Shown here: positions 61,471-64,000 of the stretch, piece after piece
How positions within the stretch are numbered: the first letter of the stretch is position 1
How the letters are laid out: every line of letters begins with the position of its first letter
Source: Cyanobacteria bacterium FACHB-471
GTDB taxonomy: Bacteria; Cyanobacteriota; Cyanobacteriia; Elainellales; Elainellaceae
Direction of reading: 5' to 3'
Assembly (NCBI GenBank): GCA_014695345.1
Contig: JACJOC010000077.1
Span: 62,001 to 126,000 of the forward strand
Length of the DNA stretch: 64,000 bases
Notes under the pieces: model-generated
Databases searched by the model: none
What the model was told of the DNA's origin: nothing
The model's input: only the letters and a program-made list of their open reading frames with translations
Position numbers and translations under genes: made by a program

Positions 61471-62775
61471 TTAAAGCTGTTCCTCAAAAAACTGTTGATA
61501 CAGTTCACAGCTGATACTGATCTGATTGCCTTGCAGCCTAACTAATCCCATACTTTCTAATCGGTAAGCCAAGATTGGATCTAGTGGTCTACTAGCTTCC
61601 TTAGTTTCAATCACAGCTTTAAAGGACTGCATGAGTTCTGGGTGGGAGCGTAGTGTTTGCCACTGACGACGCAGATCACTACTGTAGATTCCAGATTGAG
61701 TTGCCGCAGTTTGGAGTAAATGATTCAGGGAGGTTTCTCCCTTTTGTAAGTGATACAGTGCCAACTGGATCAGGTAAGGATGCCCTCCAACCAGAGCTGT
61801 GAGTTGTTCTATTTCTGCGGATGACAGCCGATACAGTCCGTATTGTCCCGCTAAAGTTTGGACTTGAGAAACAGTGAGTTCTGTCAGGCGAATGGGTAAG
61901 CCTACATTGAAGGGAGATTGATGAATATTCAGTGGGATATAAACTTCGGTGGAGTGAGCAACCACCAGTCGAAGCCGTTGCCAAATGTCTAGATTGTTGG
62001 CTTCTTCGTGCCAACTTCGCAGCAGAGCAAAAAAACCTTGGGCAATTTTAGGTGCTTCAAATAGCCAATCTACCTCGTCCAAACCCAGTAGCAGGCAGCG
62101 GTCAAGCTGTCCCAGGATATGTGCCTGAAAGTAGGTTGTGCAACTCACCATACTGCCAAAGCGATCGTCCCAATACTCATCAAGCTGAACTGGAAGATTT
62201 AATTTGTGGTTGACGGTAATGCAAAACCACCGCAAGAAAGTATCCAGGCTGGTGAGAAACTGTTCTTCTGCCTGCCTTAGGTTTAAGCGAAGTGCTTGAT
62301 ATCCCACAGCTTCAGCACTGGCGATGATGCGATTAAGGAGTGAGGTTTTGCCCATCTGTTTTGGAGCACGGATGCGGATTAATGCACCTGGTTTGAGGAT
62401 TTCTTTTGCACAGCGTGCTTCAATGGGAGGGCGCTCAATATAGAGCGGCGATTCTGAGGACAGAGGACTACCGGGAAAGTCGAGATCGGGCGATCGCCCT
62501 CCTTTTCCACTCACCAACCCAGGATTGACCACTTCTGGCTTATAGCGCGTAAACAGTTCGATTAGTTCGTCCCGACGAGAATAGTGTTCTCCTTCCAGGT
62601 TGCTCAAGCCAAATTCCTTATGGATATTGGCAAGATGACGGCGAATGGTTGAAGGTTCTACACAGAGTGTGGTAGCGATCGCCTCGTCTGTCTCTCCTGC
62701 CAGAAAACCTTGCAGGACTTTGCGCTGTCGAGGCGTTAGCTCTTCAAAAATGGCGTTAAAGTTTGCTTCCCTCAT
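61471..62775 (-). CDS. LuxR-type HTH fused to AAA-like ATPase
   Basis: A 434-residue protein. The N-terminal 12-62 region is a LuxR/GerE helix-turn-helix (LTPRQRKVLQGFLAGETDEA, then PSTIRRHLANIHKEFGLSN). A variable linker (about 63-105) leads to an AAA-like domain with P-loop APKQMGKTSLLN (K143) and Walker B CLLLGLDEVDWLF, then a typical STAND-like winged-helix tail (LVGGHPYLIQLALYHL, LESMGLVRLQGNQISI). ATG 62775 is chosen because AGGA lies 8 bases upstream and the HTH follows directly; GTG 62832 would add an unrelated extension. Directly upstream of the AAA-WD40 gene on the same strand. It may be an ATP-gated transcription factor. Confidence 0.87.
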   Translation of the reverse strand: MREANFNAIFEELTPRQRKVLQGFLAGETDEAIATTLCVEPSTIRRHLANIHKEFGLSNLEGEHYSRRDELIELFTRYKPEVVNPGLVSGKGGRSPDLDFPGSPLSSESPLYIERPPIEARCAKEILKPGALIRIRAPKQMGKTSLLNRIIASAEAVGYQALRLNLRQAEEQFLTSLDTFLRWFCITVNHKLNLPVQLDEYWDDRFGSMVSCTTYFQAHILGQLDRCLLLGLDEVDWLFEAPKIAQGFFALLRSWHEEANNLDIWQRLRLVVAHSTEVYIPLNIHQSPFNVGLPIRLTELTVSQVQTLAGQYGLYRLSSAEIEQLTALVGGHPYLIQLALYHLQKGETSLNHLLQTAATQSGIYSSDLRRQWQTLRSHPELMQSFKAVIETKEASRPLDPILAYRLESMGLVRLQGNQISISCELYQQFFEEQL

Positions 62776-62868
62776 GTCTTTAATCCTATGAGAGAGGCAA
62801 ACGCTTTGAGCTATTTGTGCAAAAGAATGCACAGATTTTAAGGTACTCCAGTTCAGTTCTTGGGGACT

Positions 62869-62894
62869 AAAAAAGGGTGGTCATTAACCACCCT
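62869..62894 (-). terminator. Rho-independent terminator of clpB
   Basis: ACCACCCT and AGGGTGGT (62874-62881 and 62887-62894) form a perfect 8-bp stem with a 5-nt loop, followed on the minus strand by T6 (62874-62869). It lies 31 bases after the clpB stop. Confidence 0.93.
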
Positions 62895-62925
62895 CTAACA
62901 CTGTTGAAAATTTTGGCGTAGATAA

Positions 62926-64000
62926 TTACATCGTCACCAGTTCAGCAGGCAGGCGTTTGAAGGCCAGCCGCTCATTTTCGACATCCACGAAGATGGTGTC
63001 GTTGTCAATGAATTCACCCCGCAGGATGTGTTTGGCGATCTGGGTTTCGAGTTCGCGTTGGATGGCTCGCTTCAGCGGACGGGCACCAAACACGGGGTCG
63101 TAGCCAACTTCGGCGAGGAAGTCGAGGGCAGATTCGGAGAGACGCAGGGACATTTTGCGATCGCTCAACCGTTTTGCTAAGCGCTGCACCTGAAGCTTAA
63201 CGATTTCGCGCAGTTCCGACTTCTTCAAACTGTGGAAGATGATAATTTCATCGATCCGGTTGAGGAATTCGGGGCGGAAGCTGGTTCGCATCGCTTCCAT
63301 GACGCGCGATCGCATCTCTTCATAACGGGCATCATCGGCTGCCACATCAAGAATGTATTGAGAGCCAATATTGCTAGTCATGATGATCACGGTGTTTTTG
63401 AAGTCCACTGTGCGGCCCTGTGAGTCAGTGACGCGGCCGTCATCAAGAATTTGCAGCATGACGTTAAACACGTCGGGGTGTGCCTTCTCAATTTCGTCAA
63501 ACAGAATCACGGCGTAGGGGCGACGACGAATTGCTTCGGTCAACTGTCCGCCTTCTTCGTAACCTACGTATCCGGGAGGCGCACCGATTAGGCGAGAGAC
63601 GGCGTGTTTCTCCATGTACTCGGACATGTCGATTCGCACCATTGCCTCTTCGGTGTCAAACAGATAGGCAGCAAGGGCTTTAGCCAATTCTGTCTTGCCG
63701 ACTCCAGTGGGGCCGAGGAAGATGAAGCTAGCAGTGGGACGGTTAGGGTCAGCTAATCCGGCACGAGAACGCTGGATTGAGTCAGCTACAGCAGTGACGG
63801 CTTCTTCCTGACCAATTACCCGACGGTGCAGTTCGTCTTCCAGTTGCAGAAGTTTTTGCATCTCGGATTCGACCAGCTTGCTAACAGGAATGCCTGTCCA
63901 CTTGGAAATGATTTCGGCAATGTCGGCTTCGGTGACTTCTTCACGGAGCAGCGATCGCCCAGTCTTTTGGGTCAACTCCAGTTTTTCTTCCGTTTCCTCG
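62926..64000 (-). CDS. clpB: ClpB disaggregase, C-terminal part (5' end beyond the window)
   Basis: The visible 357 codons are the end of the middle domain plus NBD2 and the C-terminal domain of ClpB, the AAA+ chaperone that rescues aggregated proteins with DnaK. Seen: [20 protein letters not shown], the NBD2 Walker [18 protein letters not shown], the pore loop in [13 protein letters not shown], Walker [13 protein letters not shown], sensor 1 [10 protein letters not shown], the arginine-finger [18 protein letters not shown], and [15 protein letters not shown] of sensor 2. The [17 protein letters not shown] segment favours ClpB over ClpC. The frame is open to the window edge. Terminator at 62869-62894. 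Confidence 0.95.
   Translation of the reverse strand, partial: EETEEKLELTQKTGRSLLREEVTEADIAEIISKWTGIPVSKLVESEMQKLLQLEDELHRRVIGQEEAVTAVADSIQRSRAGLADPNRPTASFIFLGPTGVGKTELAKALAAYLFDTEEAMVRIDMSEYMEKHAVSRLIGAPPGYVGYEEGGQLTEAIRRRPYAVILFDEIEKAHPDVFNVMLQILDDGRVTDSQGRTVDFKNTVIIMTSNIGSQYILDVAADDARYEEMRSRVMEAMRTSFRPEFLNRIDEIIIFHSLKKSELREIVKLQVQRLAKRLSDRKMSLRLSESALDFLAEVGYDPVFGARPLKRAIQRELETQIAKHILRGEFIDNDTIFVDVENERLAFKRLPAELVTM

Overview
This window is chromosomal DNA from a cyanobacterium. The octamer GCGATCGC (HIP1) recurs throughout, inside and between genes. The gene set is cyanobacterial: an SLH-OprB porin, a GlpX-type bisphosphatase beside hemA, a BCD/PucC-like transporter, DUF2301 and UPF0182 proteins, an XisH/XisI pair and AAA-WD40 proteins. 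XisHI and the large signalling genes suggest a filamentous lineage, but that is inference. I see no insertion-sequence transposase, prophage or CRISPR array.

Layout. 1-9.6 kb: the tail of a histidine kinase, a small repeat protein, an SLH porin, a fibro-slime/Calx-beta protein, a PadR regulator, an NTF2-like exported protein and a GT1 glycosyltransferase, separated by AT-rich spacers with several palindromes. 9.6-19.5 kb: tRNA-Ser(GGA), secA, a diheme cytochrome c, a GNAT, a membrane-spanning TIR protein with a Cache-like sensor, a DUF4351/Rpn-type nuclease, uvrC and a propeller-like protein. 19.6-25.7 kb is the most accessory-looking stretch. It holds a start-less open frame, xisHI between two copies of a 34-bp HIP1 hairpin, a helical protein with a sequestered ribosome-binding site, a heptad-repeat micro-ORF, a CoiA-like nuclease with a C-terminal SH3-like domain, and a membrane protein between degenerate repeats. 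25.8-43 kb is mostly housekeeping: SAM hydroxide adenosyltransferase, dprA, phosphoesterase, methyltransferase, aldo/keto reductase, BCD transporter, DUF4142, cysteine desulfurase, UPF0182, hemA and glpX.

43-54 kb is a signalling locus. A seven-module response regulator (REC-wHTH-Hpt-REC-REC-GGDEF-REC) lies divergent from a four-gene plus-strand operon: GAF-PAS hybrid kinase, REC, pseudo-HisKA-GGDEF-EAL, and CHASE2 kinase. A 146-bp MITE-like element sits in the divergent promoter region. Both GGDEF motifs are degenerate while the EAL is intact, so the locus looks able to hydrolyse but not make c-di-GMP.

54-64 kb: an alpha/beta hydrolase, a fatty acid desaturase, a sarcosine-oxidase-like flavoprotein, a paired AAA-WD40 protein and LuxR-HTH-AAA protein, and the C-terminal half of clpB running off the right edge.

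The best candidates for something undescribed are the transmembrane TIR-Cache protein, which shares a linker-plus-membrane module with the AAA-WD40 protein; the paired STAND-like ATPases; the pseudo-kinase fused to GGDEF-EAL; and the 21-bp repeat micro-ORF next to the CoiA-SH3 gene. Starts were moved from the longest frame wherever a ribosome-binding site or family knowledge supported it. All functions are read from motifs only; no database search was run.
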